Shown piece by piece: positions 50,084-58,741 of a DNA stretch of 64,000 nucleotides (within the stretch, counting starts at the first letter, position 1; each line of letters begins with the position of its first letter). Both the position numbers and the translations under genes were made by a program. This DNA is from an uncultured Chitinophagaceae bacterium (GTDB lineage Bacteria > Bacteroidota > Bacteroidia > Chitinophagales > Chitinophagaceae), in contig CALMYJ010000013.1 of assembly GCA_937873715.1 (NCBI GenBank), positions 124,001 to 188,000 of the forward strand. Reading direction: 5' to 3'. The notes beneath the pieces are model-generated. The model was not told the origin of the DNA. It was given only the letters and a program-made list of their open reading frames with translations, and ran no database searches.

Positions 50084-51718
50084 ATGCCCGCCTTAGATAT
50101 AGCCGAACTGGGCAGGCAACTGCTGTACGACCCTAAAAACCCCCTGCTGTTCAACCACGGTTTTTTTGTTTTTTTCTTTACCATCTTCATGGTACTGTAT
50201 TATTATTTTCGAAACAATTTTGCTGTAAGGCGCTACATCTTTTGTTTTTTTTCACTGTACTTTTTTTATAAAGCCAGTGGCTTTTTTGTAGTGTTTGTAA
50301 TTATTGCGGCTATTGTAGATTACCTCGTTTCTAATGCCATCTTCAGGGCAAAATCGAAGCAGGGAAAATTGCTGCTGTTAATAGTCAGCATATTTTTCAA
50401 CCTCGGGTTGCTGTTTTATTTTAAGTACACCAATTTTTTTATTGCATGTAGTAATGAATTTTTGGGCACCAATTTTAACCTGCTCAATATCTTGTTGCCA
50501 GTTGGCATTTCATTTTACACCTTCGAAAACCTGAGTTATACCATTGATATTTACAGGGGCCAGTTTGAGCCTGCCCGTAAGTTCAGCGATTACCTGTTGT
50601 TTCTTTCCTTCTTTCCCAAATTAGTAATGGGGCCAATTGTACGGGCACATGATTTTGTGCCACAAATCAATAAACCTTATATCGTTTCGGATAAAGATTT
50701 TGCCAAAGGATTTTATCTTATTCTTTCGGGGTTGTTTAAAAAACTTGTACTATCTGATTACCTCACCCTTAATTATGTGGATTATATTTTTGATGATCCG
50801 GCCAGGTACACCGGCCTCGAAAACCTGTTTGCCATATATGGCTATGCAGCCGTTATCTACTGCGATTTTAGCGGCTATAGCGATGTGGCGCTTGGTATAG
50901 CAAGATGGCTTGGCTTTAGTATTCCCGTAAATTTTTTGTCGCCGTATCAAAGTAAAAGTATTACAGAGTTCTGGCGCAGGTGGCATATTTCTTTATCCTC
51001 CTGGCTTAAAGATTATTTGTACATACCGCTTGGCGGTAACCGCAAAGGCACAGTAACAACCTGGATTTTTACACTTGCATTTTTTGCAGGCGTGTTTATG
51101 GCTTGTTTAAAGCTTTTTAACCTTTCGGTTACGGTAATTATCAGCCTGTTGTTGCTGTTGCTTTTTTTGCTACCGGCCTTTATCTCCAAACAGGTAAAGG
51201 CGATTTCTGCAGGCTTCAACCTGCTTACTACAATGTTGCTTGGTGGTTTTTGGCATGGTGCAAGCTGGAGTTTTATTATTTGGGGTATACTGCATGGCAT
51301 TGCATTGGCTGTACACAAATCATGGATGTTGCTTACCGGTAAAGCACTGGCGGGTATCAGTAATAGCCGTTGGTACAATGCTATTACCATTATCATTACT
51401 TTTCATTTTGTGTGTTTGTGCTGGGTGTTTTTTAAAGCGGCGGATGTGGCGGCTGCCATAACTATGATAAAACAGGTGCTGTACGATTTTACACCCGATG
51501 CATGGCCTGGTTTTTTTGCCAACTACAGGTCGGTGCTGGCCATACTGCTGCTGGCTGCATTATTGCATGCCATACCGGATAGCTTTGCCGACAGGGTAAT
51601 TGATAAATTTCATCGGGCACCTTTACTGGCGTATATCAGCCTGTTCTTTTTATTTGTATTGCTGTATGGCTTTTTTAAATCTTCGGAACAGGTATTGCCT
51701 ATTTACCTAAAATTCTGA
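50084..51718 (+). CDS. MBOAT-family O-acyltransferase
   Basis: A polytopic membrane-bound O-acyltransferase (544 residues, about 11 TMs) of the AlgI/DltB/PatA type, which moves acyl groups across the membrane to periplasmic acceptors. Characteristic segments are ILLPVGISFYTFENLSYTIDIYRG, SFFPKLVMGPIVRAHDF, FWRRWHISLSSWLKDYLYIPLGGNRKG and the catalytic-His region LLGGFWHGASWSFIIWG. The gene follows the anchored SGNH gene by 4 bp. Its 3' end overlaps the convergent SGNH gene by 12 bp. The acceptor (peptidoglycan, exopolysaccharide or teichoic-like glycan) is not evident. Confidence 0.95.
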   Translation: MPALDIAELGRQLLYDPKNPLLFNHGFFVFFFTIFMVLYYYFRNNFAVRRYIFCFFSLYFFYKASGFFVVFVIIAAIVDYLVSNAIFRAKSKQGKLLLLIVSIFFNLGLLFYFKYTNFFIACSNEFLGTNFNLLNILLPVGISFYTFENLSYTIDIYRGQFEPARKFSDYLLFLSFFPKLVMGPIVRAHDFVPQINKPYIVSDKDFAKGFYLILSGLFKKLVLSDYLTLNYVDYIFDDPARYTGLENLFAIYGYAAVIYCDFSGYSDVALGIARWLGFSIPVNFLSPYQSKSITEFWRRWHISLSSWLKDYLYIPLGGNRKGTVTTWIFTLAFFAGVFMACLKLFNLSVTVIISLLLLLLFLLPAFISKQVKAISAGFNLLTTMLLGGFWHGASWSFIIWGILHGIALAVHKSWMLLTGKALAGISNSRWYNAITIIITFHFVCLCWVFFKAADVAAAITMIKQVLYDFTPDAWPGFFANYRSVLAILLLAALLHAIPDSFADRVIDKFHRAPLLAYISLFFLFVLLYGFFKSSEQVLPIYLKF

Positions 51719-52933
51719 TACTGTTTTAATGTAATTGTTGTAGCCATTGGCCAGGGCATTGTACAGCAGTTTGCCCTGTAGTTTGTAACCGGGTGCGGTA
51801 AAATGTACTTTGTCTTTATTCAGCAGGCCCTTTGCATACCAATACCTCGAAGAGCCGTAACCGTTAGTAATGCTGTGTAAATCCCATAACGCAAAATTAT
51901 GCTGCTGGCAAAAAGCAGCCAGGGCTTTACTGGTGTGTTTCAGCACAAGGTTGGGCCGGTTGCGCTTATACGAGTCTTGCGGTGTGGTGATGAGTATGGC
52001 AGCACCGGGAAATATTGCCTGTATGCGGTTGGTAAATTGCAGTACCTGGGCCAATAGTTTCTTTTCATCTAAGGCCACAGCCTGTGCTTCGTTGGTGCCC
52101 AGCGAAACAATTACCAGGTCGGCATGCAGGGCTGGCAACTGCTGCCAAAGGATAGGGCTGTTATTAAAATGCTCGTACCGGGCACCATTTACACCAATGG
52201 TATGTAACAATACACCTGCTTTGCCATTTTGCACTGAGGCGCCGTAAAACGATTGCCAGTTGCCGGTACTGTGGGCCGTAAGGGTAAAACTGTTAACTGG
52301 CTCATTTGTTTCTATCATCTTAATGCCGGGGTATTCGGTATCGTTATTCCGCAGCATTACCGGCATCATGCTACTGTCTGCTTCAAACATCCACGCTGTA
52401 GTGTTGGCGGTATCTGTAAAAATTTTTACCTGGTTAAAAAAGGGGCTATCCGGTGTGGAATTGTTTTTTACACCTATAGTAATTTTTGCCTGAGGCCGGT
52501 TGCTTTTAATACAAAACCCGGCAATGCCGCATTCTACCGGTATTTCGGGATGGGCAATGCGGTTGTAGGTCCAGCTTATGTTTGATGAGGCGGTAATATC
52601 CAGCGGCATATTCGATTTAGCCAGTTGGTGGGGAAATATCAGCCCCCTGCCGGCATTGCCAAAAAAAGCCTGCAGGTTATCCCTAAGTACCGCCCCGATA
52701 AAATCCGGCTGAAGATGTGAATCGCCAAAATGAATAATGCTTACGGTATTACTGTCGCCATTTTTAAGTGCAGCCAGTTTTTTGTACACACTGTACATTT
52801 TACCATGAGCAATCCTGTTTAAAGGGGTATTGATTTGTGGCACTCCTTTTTCAAGAGGCAGCAGCGGTAATGCCTGTGCTGTAATGTGGTTGCAATACAA
52901 TAGCAGTAAGGCTGTAAAGTATACATTTCGCAT
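51707..52933 (-). CDS. Exported SGNH hydrolase, Ape1-like architecture
   Basis: A 408-residue exported protein (signal peptide to about residue 20, TAQ). SGNH blocks are IIHFGDSHLQPDF (nucleophile Ser), VSLGTNEAQ (Asn) and KDKVHFTAPGYKLQG (Asp/His). The region between blocks I and III is a beta-rich insertion (ITIGVKNNSTPDSPFFNQVKIF, FYGASVQNGKAGV). The N-terminal KKLAALKNGD matches the paralogue at 48703. GDSH is the motif used by peptidoglycan O-acetylesterases such as Ape1 (family knowledge). It converges on the MBOAT gene with a 12-bp overlap. Confidence 0.87.
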   Translation of the reverse strand: MRNVYFTALLLLYCNHITAQALPLLPLEKGVPQINTPLNRIAHGKMYSVYKKLAALKNGDSNTVSIIHFGDSHLQPDFIGAVLRDNLQAFFGNAGRGLIFPHQLAKSNMPLDITASSNISWTYNRIAHPEIPVECGIAGFCIKSNRPQAKITIGVKNNSTPDSPFFNQVKIFTDTANTTAWMFEADSSMMPVMLRNNDTEYPGIKMIETNEPVNSFTLTAHSTGNWQSFYGASVQNGKAGVLLHTIGVNGARYEHFNNSPILWQQLPALHADLVIVSLGTNEAQAVALDEKKLLAQVLQFTNRIQAIFPGAAILITTPQDSYKRNRPNLVLKHTSKALAAFCQQHNFALWDLHSITNGYGSSRYWYAKGLLNKDKVHFTAPGYKLQGKLLYNALANGYNNYIKTVSEF

Positions 52934-52945
52934 GCCAATGGTTGA

Positions 52946-53800
52946 TTATTTTACAATACTGCTGCTGGTTACCAATGTTGTCATTGGGATGCTTTGGCCC
53001 ATCATTTCAGCATTGCCGGTGCCCTTGGCCGTAATGGTTTTTTGTTCTATAATACCGTTGTTGATATTTACAACAGCCTCACCGTTAAGCACCGCTTCTA
53101 CTGTAATGGCTATTTCCATACCCATCTGTTCCACTGTTTTGTTGCTGTATTGAGTGCCGCTAACGGTAACGGTAGCCCTGTTGCCATTTATGGCAGTTAA
53201 GGTAAAGTTGCGCAATAGTTTCATCCCGTCAGTTTGTGAAGAGTCCTGCCAGCTATCGCCTTTTTTTATGCCGGCGGGGATTACCAGGAAGGCTTCGGAT
53301 GCGCCGGCATAATTATCGTTGCCCGATAGCAGGCCCTGTACCATATTCATGCTGTTGGTATTGTAATCTGCTGCAGGTTTGCTGTTCAGCACAGCACCGT
53401 CAGCACCAATTTCAAGTTCAGCAGGCTTGTTAATCATTCCCTGCACTATCTTTCCGGTTTCGGTGTTATTGTCTTCCGGTTTATCAGAATCATAATGTTG
53501 TGTTTCGCCCATAGCGGTAACAGCGCTTTTCATTTTTTTAAGCGTACTGTTGAGTAAAAAAGCTGCTGGCATTTTTTTTTGAACCGCAATATTGTATTCC
53601 ATATTGGCATCGGCGGTCATGTTTACTTCCTGGCCCATAAGGTTAAGGGTGGAACTTATTTTTACAGCTTGTTCTAACTTTAACTGCTGACCTTCGGATA
53701 AGCTGAGCTTACCGGTAGTTTTTTGTGCATATACCTGCAGGTAGCTTATAGTGGTTGCAAGAAGTAGTAAGTGCTGTGTAAATTTTATCATATTTTTCAT
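52946..53800 (-). CDS. Secreted DUF6263-like protein
   Basis: A 284-residue exported protein. The signal peptide is residues 1-26 (HLLLLATTISYLQVYAQ). The body repeats the pattern seen in the DUF6263 family: GQQLKLEQAVKISSTLNLMGQEVNMTADANMEYNIAV, FLVIPAGIKKGDSWQDSSQTDGMKLLRNFTL and a C-terminal GIIEQKTITAKGTGNAEMMGQSIPM. It is beta-rich and probably periplasmic. The gene lies 12 bp upstream of the SGNH gene at 51707 in the same direction, so the two are likely cotranscribed. Function unknown; the family assignment is from memory of motif style. Confidence 0.75.
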   Translation of the reverse strand: MKNMIKFTQHLLLLATTISYLQVYAQKTTGKLSLSEGQQLKLEQAVKISSTLNLMGQEVNMTADANMEYNIAVQKKMPAAFLLNSTLKKMKSAVTAMGETQHYDSDKPEDNNTETGKIVQGMINKPAELEIGADGAVLNSKPAADYNTNSMNMVQGLLSGNDNYAGASEAFLVIPAGIKKGDSWQDSSQTDGMKLLRNFTLTAINGNRATVTVSGTQYSNKTVEQMGMEIAITVEAVLNGEAVVNINNGIIEQKTITAKGTGNAEMMGQSIPMTTLVTSSSIVK

Positions 53801-53893
53801 TTGGGGTACAAATGTAAATTCAAACCGGCTAAAAAGTCTTTATTGATACAGTTTAAACGAAACCATTTAACGTAATCCTTAACATTTTTTGAT

Positions 53894-54871
53894 ATGCTGG
53901 CACAAATTAACTGGGGTATTATTGGCTGTGGTGATGTAACAGAGGTAAAAAGCGGTCCTGCATTTAACAAAGTGCCACACTCAGGGCTGGTGGCTGTAAT
54001 GCGACGGGATGCAGCAAAAGCGGCAGATTATGCCAGGCGGCATGCAGTGCCAAAATGGTATACCAATGCAGCGGCGCTTATAAATGATGCAGCCGTAAAT
54101 GCGGTATATATAGCTACGCCGCCCTCATCACATGCGGCTTATACCCTGATGGCTTTGCAGGCAGGTAAGCCCGTATATGTGGAGAAGCCAATGGCTTTAA
54201 ACAGTACTGAAGCAGCAGCAATGACGGAGGCAGCCCACAGGGCCGGGGTTAAACTTTGTGTTGCACACTACCGGCGGGCATTACCTTATTTTGAGCAGGT
54301 AAAGCAGCTTATAGCGCAGGGGGCCATAGGTAAGCCGCTGCTGGCCGAAATACAATTGCATAAAAAACCGGTACCAACTGTTACACCTGCTGCAGCCTGG
54401 CGGGTAGACCCACTGGTAGCAGGCGGTGGCCTTTTTCACGACCTGGCGCCGCACCAACTCGATTTAATGTATCATTTGTTTGGCCCGGTAAAAAAAGCCA
54501 CAGGCGTAGCTGTGAACCAGTGTGGCAGCTATGCGGCTGATGATATGGTGGCCGGTACAATTTTATTTGAGCGTGGGATGCTCTGTAATGGCACCTGGTG
54601 TTTTAATGTACCAGAGGCCGAAGAAAAAGATTGCTGTGTAATAACCGGTGCCGGGGGTAAAATTGTTTTTAGTTTTTTTGAAATGAAAAAAATTGAGCTG
54701 TACCATAATGCTGAAGTACAGGAATTTTTTCCGGTAACACCAATGCATGTGCAGCAGCCTATGATAGAAAAAGTGGTGGCTTATTTTTTAAACAGCGGTG
54801 CTAATCCATGCCCCGGTGAAGAAGGGCTGGAGGTAATGCGGCTGCTCGAAAACTTTACAAGTCATAAATAA
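53894..54871 (+). CDS. Gfo/Idh/MocA family oxidoreductase
   Basis: NAD(P)-dependent oxidoreductase of the GFO/IDH/MOCA family (325 residues), usually acting on sugars or inositols. The Rossmann domain has NWGIIGCGDVTEV (GxGxxx), VYIATPPSSHAAYTLMALQAGKPVYVEKPMAL (catalytic Lys in EKP), and the C-terminal domain includes GGGLFHDLAPHQLDLMYHLFGPV (His near the active site). The substrate is not evident. It is preceded by the divergent DUF6263 gene and followed by a repeat protein in the same direction after 62 bp. No sugar operon surrounds it. Confidence 0.93.
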   Translation: MLAQINWGIIGCGDVTEVKSGPAFNKVPHSGLVAVMRRDAAKAADYARRHAVPKWYTNAAALINDAAVNAVYIATPPSSHAAYTLMALQAGKPVYVEKPMALNSTEAAAMTEAAHRAGVKLCVAHYRRALPYFEQVKQLIAQGAIGKPLLAEIQLHKKPVPTVTPAAAWRVDPLVAGGGLFHDLAPHQLDLMYHLFGPVKKATGVAVNQCGSYAADDMVAGTILFERGMLCNGTWCFNVPEAEEKDCCVITGAGGKIVFSFFEMKKIELYHNAEVQEFFPVTPMHVQQPMIEKVVAYFLNSGANPCPGEEGLEVMRLLENFTSHK

Positions 54872-54933
54872 ACGGCATTAATTTGCTTGTGTGCTCAGCT
54901 TTATAACCGTATCTTAAACGAAAATTTTACAGC

Positions 54934-55626
54934 ATGAATAACCAATTAGAATCACGGGTAGCAAAACTTGAAAAGTCTTTGCGTTTTTGGCAAATTGCCT
55001 TTTCTTTTTCATTCCTTTTAGTATGTTTTATTGTGGTTACTTCTTTTAAAGAAGATAAGCCTGCACAGGTGCCGGATAAGCTTACCGCAAAAGCTTTTGA
55101 AGTGGTAGACAATAATGGTAAAGTACTGGTGAGCCTTGCCAGCTACAATGGCAATGGGGCTGTTACTACTTTTAATACACAGGGCAAATACCTGGTAGAT
55201 ATTGTATCGAACAATACCGGCTTTGGTAATATTAATGTGTATGATGGCAACGGTAGGGCAACGGTGCAGATTTACAATGTTAAAGGTGGCGGTGGCGCAG
55301 TATCTGTAAAAAATGCATTTGGACAGGATGCGGTAAAGCTGGCGCTGATGACATCCGGCAGCGGGCATATAGGTGTGAATAACAGTAGCGGTAATCCGTT
55401 ACTTTGGCTGGGTGAAACTACCGAACGCAATGCTGACCTTAAGTTATACAACAGCGGTGGTAAACAAATTGCGAGGCTTGCATCCACCAACATGAGTGAT
55501 GGCAGCCTGGAACTGTATAACAATTATGGCAGCCGCATGGTGTATGTTACTACCGATGTGGATGGTAAAGGTAGTGTGGTTGCATACGATGCCTCGGGTA
55601 ATCGTATTGGCAGGCTGCCTCAGTAA
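54934..55626 (+). CDS. Membrane-anchored beta-solenoid repeat protein
   Basis: A 230-residue protein. The N-terminus MNNQLESRVAKLEKSLRFWQ is a short coiled coil. A TM follows at about 20-42 (IAFSFSFLLVCFIVVTSF), and the rest contains about seven ~23-residue repeats of the form G-x-hydrophobic-x-V-Y-N/D-x-x-G-K/R-x-hydrophobic. Examples are GFGNINVYDGNGRATVQIY, ADLKLYNSGGKQIARLAS, GSLELYNNYGSRMVYVTT and GSVVAYDASGNRIGRLPQ. The even spacing suggests a beta-solenoid exposed outside the membrane. Function unknown; no family is recognised. It converges on the cobalamin adenosyltransferase. Confidence 0.8.
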   Translation: MNNQLESRVAKLEKSLRFWQIAFSFSFLLVCFIVVTSFKEDKPAQVPDKLTAKAFEVVDNNGKVLVSLASYNGNGAVTTFNTQGKYLVDIVSNNTGFGNINVYDGNGRATVQIYNVKGGGGAVSVKNAFGQDAVKLALMTSGSGHIGVNNSSGNPLLWLGETTERNADLKLYNSGGKQIARLASTNMSDGSLELYNNYGSRMVYVTTDVDGKGSVVAYDASGNRIGRLPQ

Positions 55627-55645
55627 TTTGAACAGGGTACATGTT

Positions 55646-56203
55646 TTACCGTGGTTTCCAGGGTATTTCCAGCACGCCAAGCTGTTTGCCAGTATAACGG
55701 GCCAGTACAAAAAGATAATCGCTCAGGCGGTTGAGGTATTGTATTACTATTGGAGCCACGGGCATCTGCAGTTCCTGCATGTGCACACAAATTCTTTCGG
55801 CACGGCGGCATACACAGCGGGCCACATGAATAGTGGATACTGTAATGTGGCCACCAGGTAATATAAAAAATTTCATTGGTTCAAGTGTGGCATCCATCCG
55901 GTCGATTTCCTGCTCTAACAGGGTAACATCGGCAGGCATCAGTTCGGGCAGTGGCATGCCCGATTTTTTTTCGGGGTCGGTAGCCAGCATGGAGCCGATG
56001 GTAAATAACCTGTATTGTATGCCAAGCAGTACCTCACGGTTGTGGGTATCCGTACAATAATCCCTTACAAGCCCCAGGTGGGAATTTAGTTCATCCACGG
56101 TGCCATAGCTTTCAATACGCAGGTGGCTTTTGGGTACTTTGGTGCCGCCAATTAATCCTGTTTTGCCCTTATCTCCGGTTTTGGTGTAAATCCTGAATGC
56201 CAT
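55646..56203 (-). CDS. Cob(I)yrinic acid a,c-diamide adenosyltransferase (PduO type)
   Basis: Transfers adenosyl from ATP to cob(I)alamin/cobyrinate, making the adenosylcobalamin cofactor. The 185 residues show the PduO-type signatures: N-terminal ATP motif RIYTKTGDKGKTGLIGG, SYGTVDELNSHLGL, and the helical-bundle block FILPGGHITVSTIHVARCVCRRAERICV followed by YLNRLSDYLFVLARY. No other cobalamin genes are nearby, so the protein probably serves salvage or a B12-dependent enzyme elsewhere. It is the last gene of a minus-strand run starting with gatC. Confidence 0.95.
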   Translation of the reverse strand: MAFRIYTKTGDKGKTGLIGGTKVPKSHLRIESYGTVDELNSHLGLVRDYCTDTHNREVLLGIQYRLFTIGSMLATDPEKKSGMPLPELMPADVTLLEQEIDRMDATLEPMKFFILPGGHITVSTIHVARCVCRRAERICVHMQELQMPVAPIVIQYLNRLSDYLFVLARYTGKQLGVLEIPWKPR

Positions 56204-56279
56204 AATATGTTGTCATTTAGCCCGGCTAAAGTTAATGATTAACAGCAGCGCAGCATATTTTGTGCAATAGATTGGTTGT

Positions 56280-56996
56280 TCAGGCTGTGGCTGCCCGTAG
56301 TACCGTAGGGCTGGTATTGATTGTATCAGTTTCTACAAGGCCGTCTTTAAGGCGTATAATACGGTGGGCAAAATGTGAGATATCTTCTTCGTGCGTTACT
56401 AAAATAACGGTGTTGCCGTCGGCGTGTATCTTACCCAGTATCTCCATAATTTCATAAGAGGTAACAGAGTCCAGGTTGCCGGTTGGCTCATCGGCTAAAA
56501 TGATGGAGGGGTTATTGATTAAAGCACGGGCAATGGCTACACGCTGGCATTGCCCACCACTCAATTCATTGGGCTTATGATGGCTCCGGTCATCTAATTT
56601 TACTTTTTGCAGTACTGCCATGGCCCTTTCTTTTCGTTCTTTTTTTGGTGTACCACTATATATCAATGGCAGGGCTACATTTTCGGCAGCCGTAAGGCGT
56701 GGCAACAGGTTAAACTGCTGAAATACAAAACCGATTTCCTTATTCCTTACTTCGGCTAAATCATTATCCGGCATGCGGCTTACATCATTACCATTCAGGA
56801 TATAACGGCCACGGGTGGGTGAATCGAGGCAGCCGAGGATATTCATCAGCGTGGATTTGCCGGAGCCGCTTGGCCCCATCAGCGCTACATATTCGTTTTT
56901 TTTGATGTTGAGGTGTATGCCCTTCAGCACCTGCAATTCGTTTTTGCCGAGGTAGTAACTTTTGCAGATATTTTCGAGGTGTATGATCGGCTGCAT
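56280..56996 (-). CDS. ABC transporter ATP-binding protein (LolD/MacB type)
   Basis: A 238-residue ABC ATPase: Walker [11 protein letters not shown]-loop [17 protein letters not shown], signature [15 protein letters not shown], Walker [13 protein letters not shown] and H-loop [11 protein letters not shown]. The GNLDS extension and overall length match the LolD/MacB/FtsE type that partners with MacB-like permeases, for lipoprotein release or efflux. No permease gene is adjacent. The gene is 12 bp after gatC and 76 bp before the adenosyltransferase. Confidence 0.94.
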   Translation of the reverse strand: MQPIIHLENICKSYYLGKNELQVLKGIHLNIKKNEYVALMGPSGSGKSTLMNILGCLDSPTRGRYILNGNDVSRMPDNDLAEVRNKEIGFVFQQFNLLPRLTAAENVALPLIYSGTPKKERKERAMAVLQKVKLDDRSHHKPNELSGGQCQRVAIARALINNPSIILADEPTGNLDSVTSYEIMEILGKIHADGNTVILVTHEEDISHFAHRIIRLKDGLVETDTINTSPTVLRAATA

Positions 56997-57008
56997 CGGC
57001 TCAGGTTT

Positions 57009-57299
57009 TTATTTTACAATTACTTTGGGTACTTTAAAAAAGGTGCCGTCGTGCAATGGGGCATTTTTTAAACCTTCTGCCGTAACAATGCTGCCCTGCA
57101 CTTCATCTTCACGCAGCACATTTACGTTTTCGCTCATGTGCAGCAGGGGTTTGATGCCGGTAGTATCCAGTTCGTTCAGTTTTTCTACAAACTGTATCAT
57201 GCGTTGCAGGTCGTTTTTAATAGCGTCTTTTTCAGCGGCATTAAATTCAAGCCGGCTCAGGTGCGCCAGCTTATCCACCAATGTGTCGTTTACTTCCAT
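57009..57299 (-). CDS. gatC: Asp-tRNA(Asn)/Glu-tRNA(Gln) amidotransferase subunit C
   Basis: Small subunit (96 residues) of the GatCAB amidotransferase, which corrects Glu-tRNA-Gln or Asp-tRNA-Asn. Evidence: VDKLAHLSRLEFNAAEKDAIKNDLQRMIQFVEKLNELDTTGI and LREDEVQGS, typical of GatC. ATG at 57299 gives the family length; the open frame extends upstream without a plausible extension. It is followed 12 bp later by an ABC ATPase. gatA and gatB are not in the window. Confidence 0.95.
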   Translation of the reverse strand: MEVNDTLVDKLAHLSRLEFNAAEKDAIKNDLQRMIQFVEKLNELDTTGIKPLLHMSENVNVLREDEVQGSIVTAEGLKNAPLHDGTFFKVPKVIVK

Positions 57300-57412
57300 G
57301 CAGCAAAAATAACTGATTACGGCAAATGGCTGAAAGATTGGGATAAGTGGCTTTGATTGATGAAGCGGGGAGGGCCGGGTGGTAATTTTGCACCCGTACT
57401 TTACGACTCTTG

Positions 57413-57444
57413 AAAAGGGGCAGTTTGAAAACAAACCACCCCTT
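57413..57444 (-). terminator. Terminator of the kelch-DUF4270-barrel operon
   Basis: On the minus strand a 13-bp stem (57444-57432 with 57427-57415, two G-U wobbles) has a 4-nt loop and is followed by a short T-run. It lies 32 bp past the stop of the outer-membrane gene. Confidence 0.55.
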
Positions 57445-57475
57445 ACTACACACCTTGTCAACCAAACATAAACCC

Positions 57476-58741
57476 TTATTGATACCTGCCGTATTTACGG
57501 TAGTTAAACCAAAATTCCTTGAGGGTAAAACCTATAATATACTGGGTGAATTTTTCTTTTATCTGGCTGCTGTTGGTACTACCCCTGGTACCCATTTCGA
57601 TTCCGCCATAGAGGCTGATGGCTGTGGAAAGATTTTTGCCAAAGCCTGCCGATACAGCGTAGGTATTTAAATCTTTGCCCAGTATGGTAAAATAATTTTT
57701 TTCTGCACTGGCACCAGCCTGCAGGTACCAGCTTTCTACGGAATAGCTGCCGATTTTTTTACGGTTTACATATTCTATGCCGGCCGAAATTCGGCCCGAA
57801 GGCGTGGTATAGGAGTTGTTGTATTCCACTTTTTGTTTTTGCCAGTTGCTGTACAGGGCATCAGCGCTAAGGGTAAGGTTGTTGTTAAAACTTATGGCGT
57901 AGCCAATGCCCATTTGCAGGGGCAGGGTAAAATCTTTTTTAGTTTCGGTAGTTGATTTTACACTTACACTATTGCTGAGGTATTCGGTTTCGGTATATCG
58001 TTTTATGGTAGCGGGGTTGCTGATGGTAAAGCCTAAGCGGTGTGTAACCCATGGGGATGTTTGCCAGTTGTATTGCAGGCCCGCCTGCAGTTGAAAAGCA
58101 TTCATTACAGTGTACTGCTGGCGGCTTAGTGCAACGGATAAACTTTCGCCATAATAATCGGTTGCAATATTGGCGCTGCCAAAGTAGTAGGATGAAGTAA
58201 TACCCACTGATAAGCCTTTGGTTAATTGCCGGGCATAGGAAAGGTAAACCTGGTTAATACCGCCGCTGCCATCTACCGATTTAGCCAGCGATGTGTTGCT
58301 GCTGTACACTGCCGTATTTTGCAGCAGCAGGTAATTAATGGTGCTGAATGGTTTGAGCCCCACTGCAAAGGCATTTTTTTTATTGGGCTTAAAGGCCAGG
58401 CTGATGCGCCTCACACTAAAATCTTTTGTATTAGCTGTAAATGTATCAGCAGTGGCATATTTAAAGCTGGCACTTTTGCCCCTGTTGGCTATGTCGAAGT
58501 TCATCATCCTTTCGTTAAGCGCTGTTAAGGAGGCAGGATTTGCCGTATTAATATACCAGGGGCTGCTTAGTGCAATGGAGGTGCTGCCCATACCATACCA
58601 GCGGCCAAAATCTTTTGTTTCTATATCACCTATACCGAGTATGGAATAAGGCGAAGTGGTGTTTTGTGCCATGCCTTGCTGCAGGTATAATAAGGTTAAT
58701 ACAAGTATGGCGTAATGATTTTTATTAGAGCCCAAGTACAT
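57476..58741 (-). CDS. Outer-membrane beta-barrel protein
   Basis: A 421-residue exported protein with a signal peptide (ILVLTLLYLQQGMAQ) and alternating beta strands typical of an outer-membrane barrel (for example SISLAFKPNKKNAFAVGLK, GLSVGITSSYYFGSANI, ISFNNNLTLSADALYS, FTLPLQMGIGYA). It ends in an aromatic C-terminal strand (YIIGFTLKEFWFNYRK). It resembles the barrel proteins that accompany T9SS/PorV-like systems in Bacteroidota. It is the last gene of a four-gene minus-strand operon and overlaps the DUF4270 gene by 17 bp. Function unknown. Confidence 0.85.
   Translation of the reverse strand: MYLGSNKNHYAILVLTLLYLQQGMAQNTTSPYSILGIGDIETKDFGRWYGMGSTSIALSSPWYINTANPASLTALNERMMNFDIANRGKSASFKYATADTFTANTKDFSVRRISLAFKPNKKNAFAVGLKPFSTINYLLLQNTAVYSSNTSLAKSVDGSGGINQVYLSYARQLTKGLSVGITSSYYFGSANIATDYYGESLSVALSRQQYTVMNAFQLQAGLQYNWQTSPWVTHRLGFTISNPATIKRYTETEYLSNSVSVKSTTETKKDFTLPLQMGIGYAISFNNNLTLSADALYSNWQKQKVEYNNSYTTPSGRISAGIEYVNRKKIGSYSVESWYLQAGASAEKNYFTILGKDLNTYAVSAGFGKNLSTAISLYGGIEMGTRGSTNSSQIKEKFTQYIIGFTLKEFWFNYRKYGRYQ

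Noticed and set aside
57300-57461. N-terminal extension of GatC to 57461
   Set aside because: GatC is about 95 residues in all families known to me and the extension has no conserved features.
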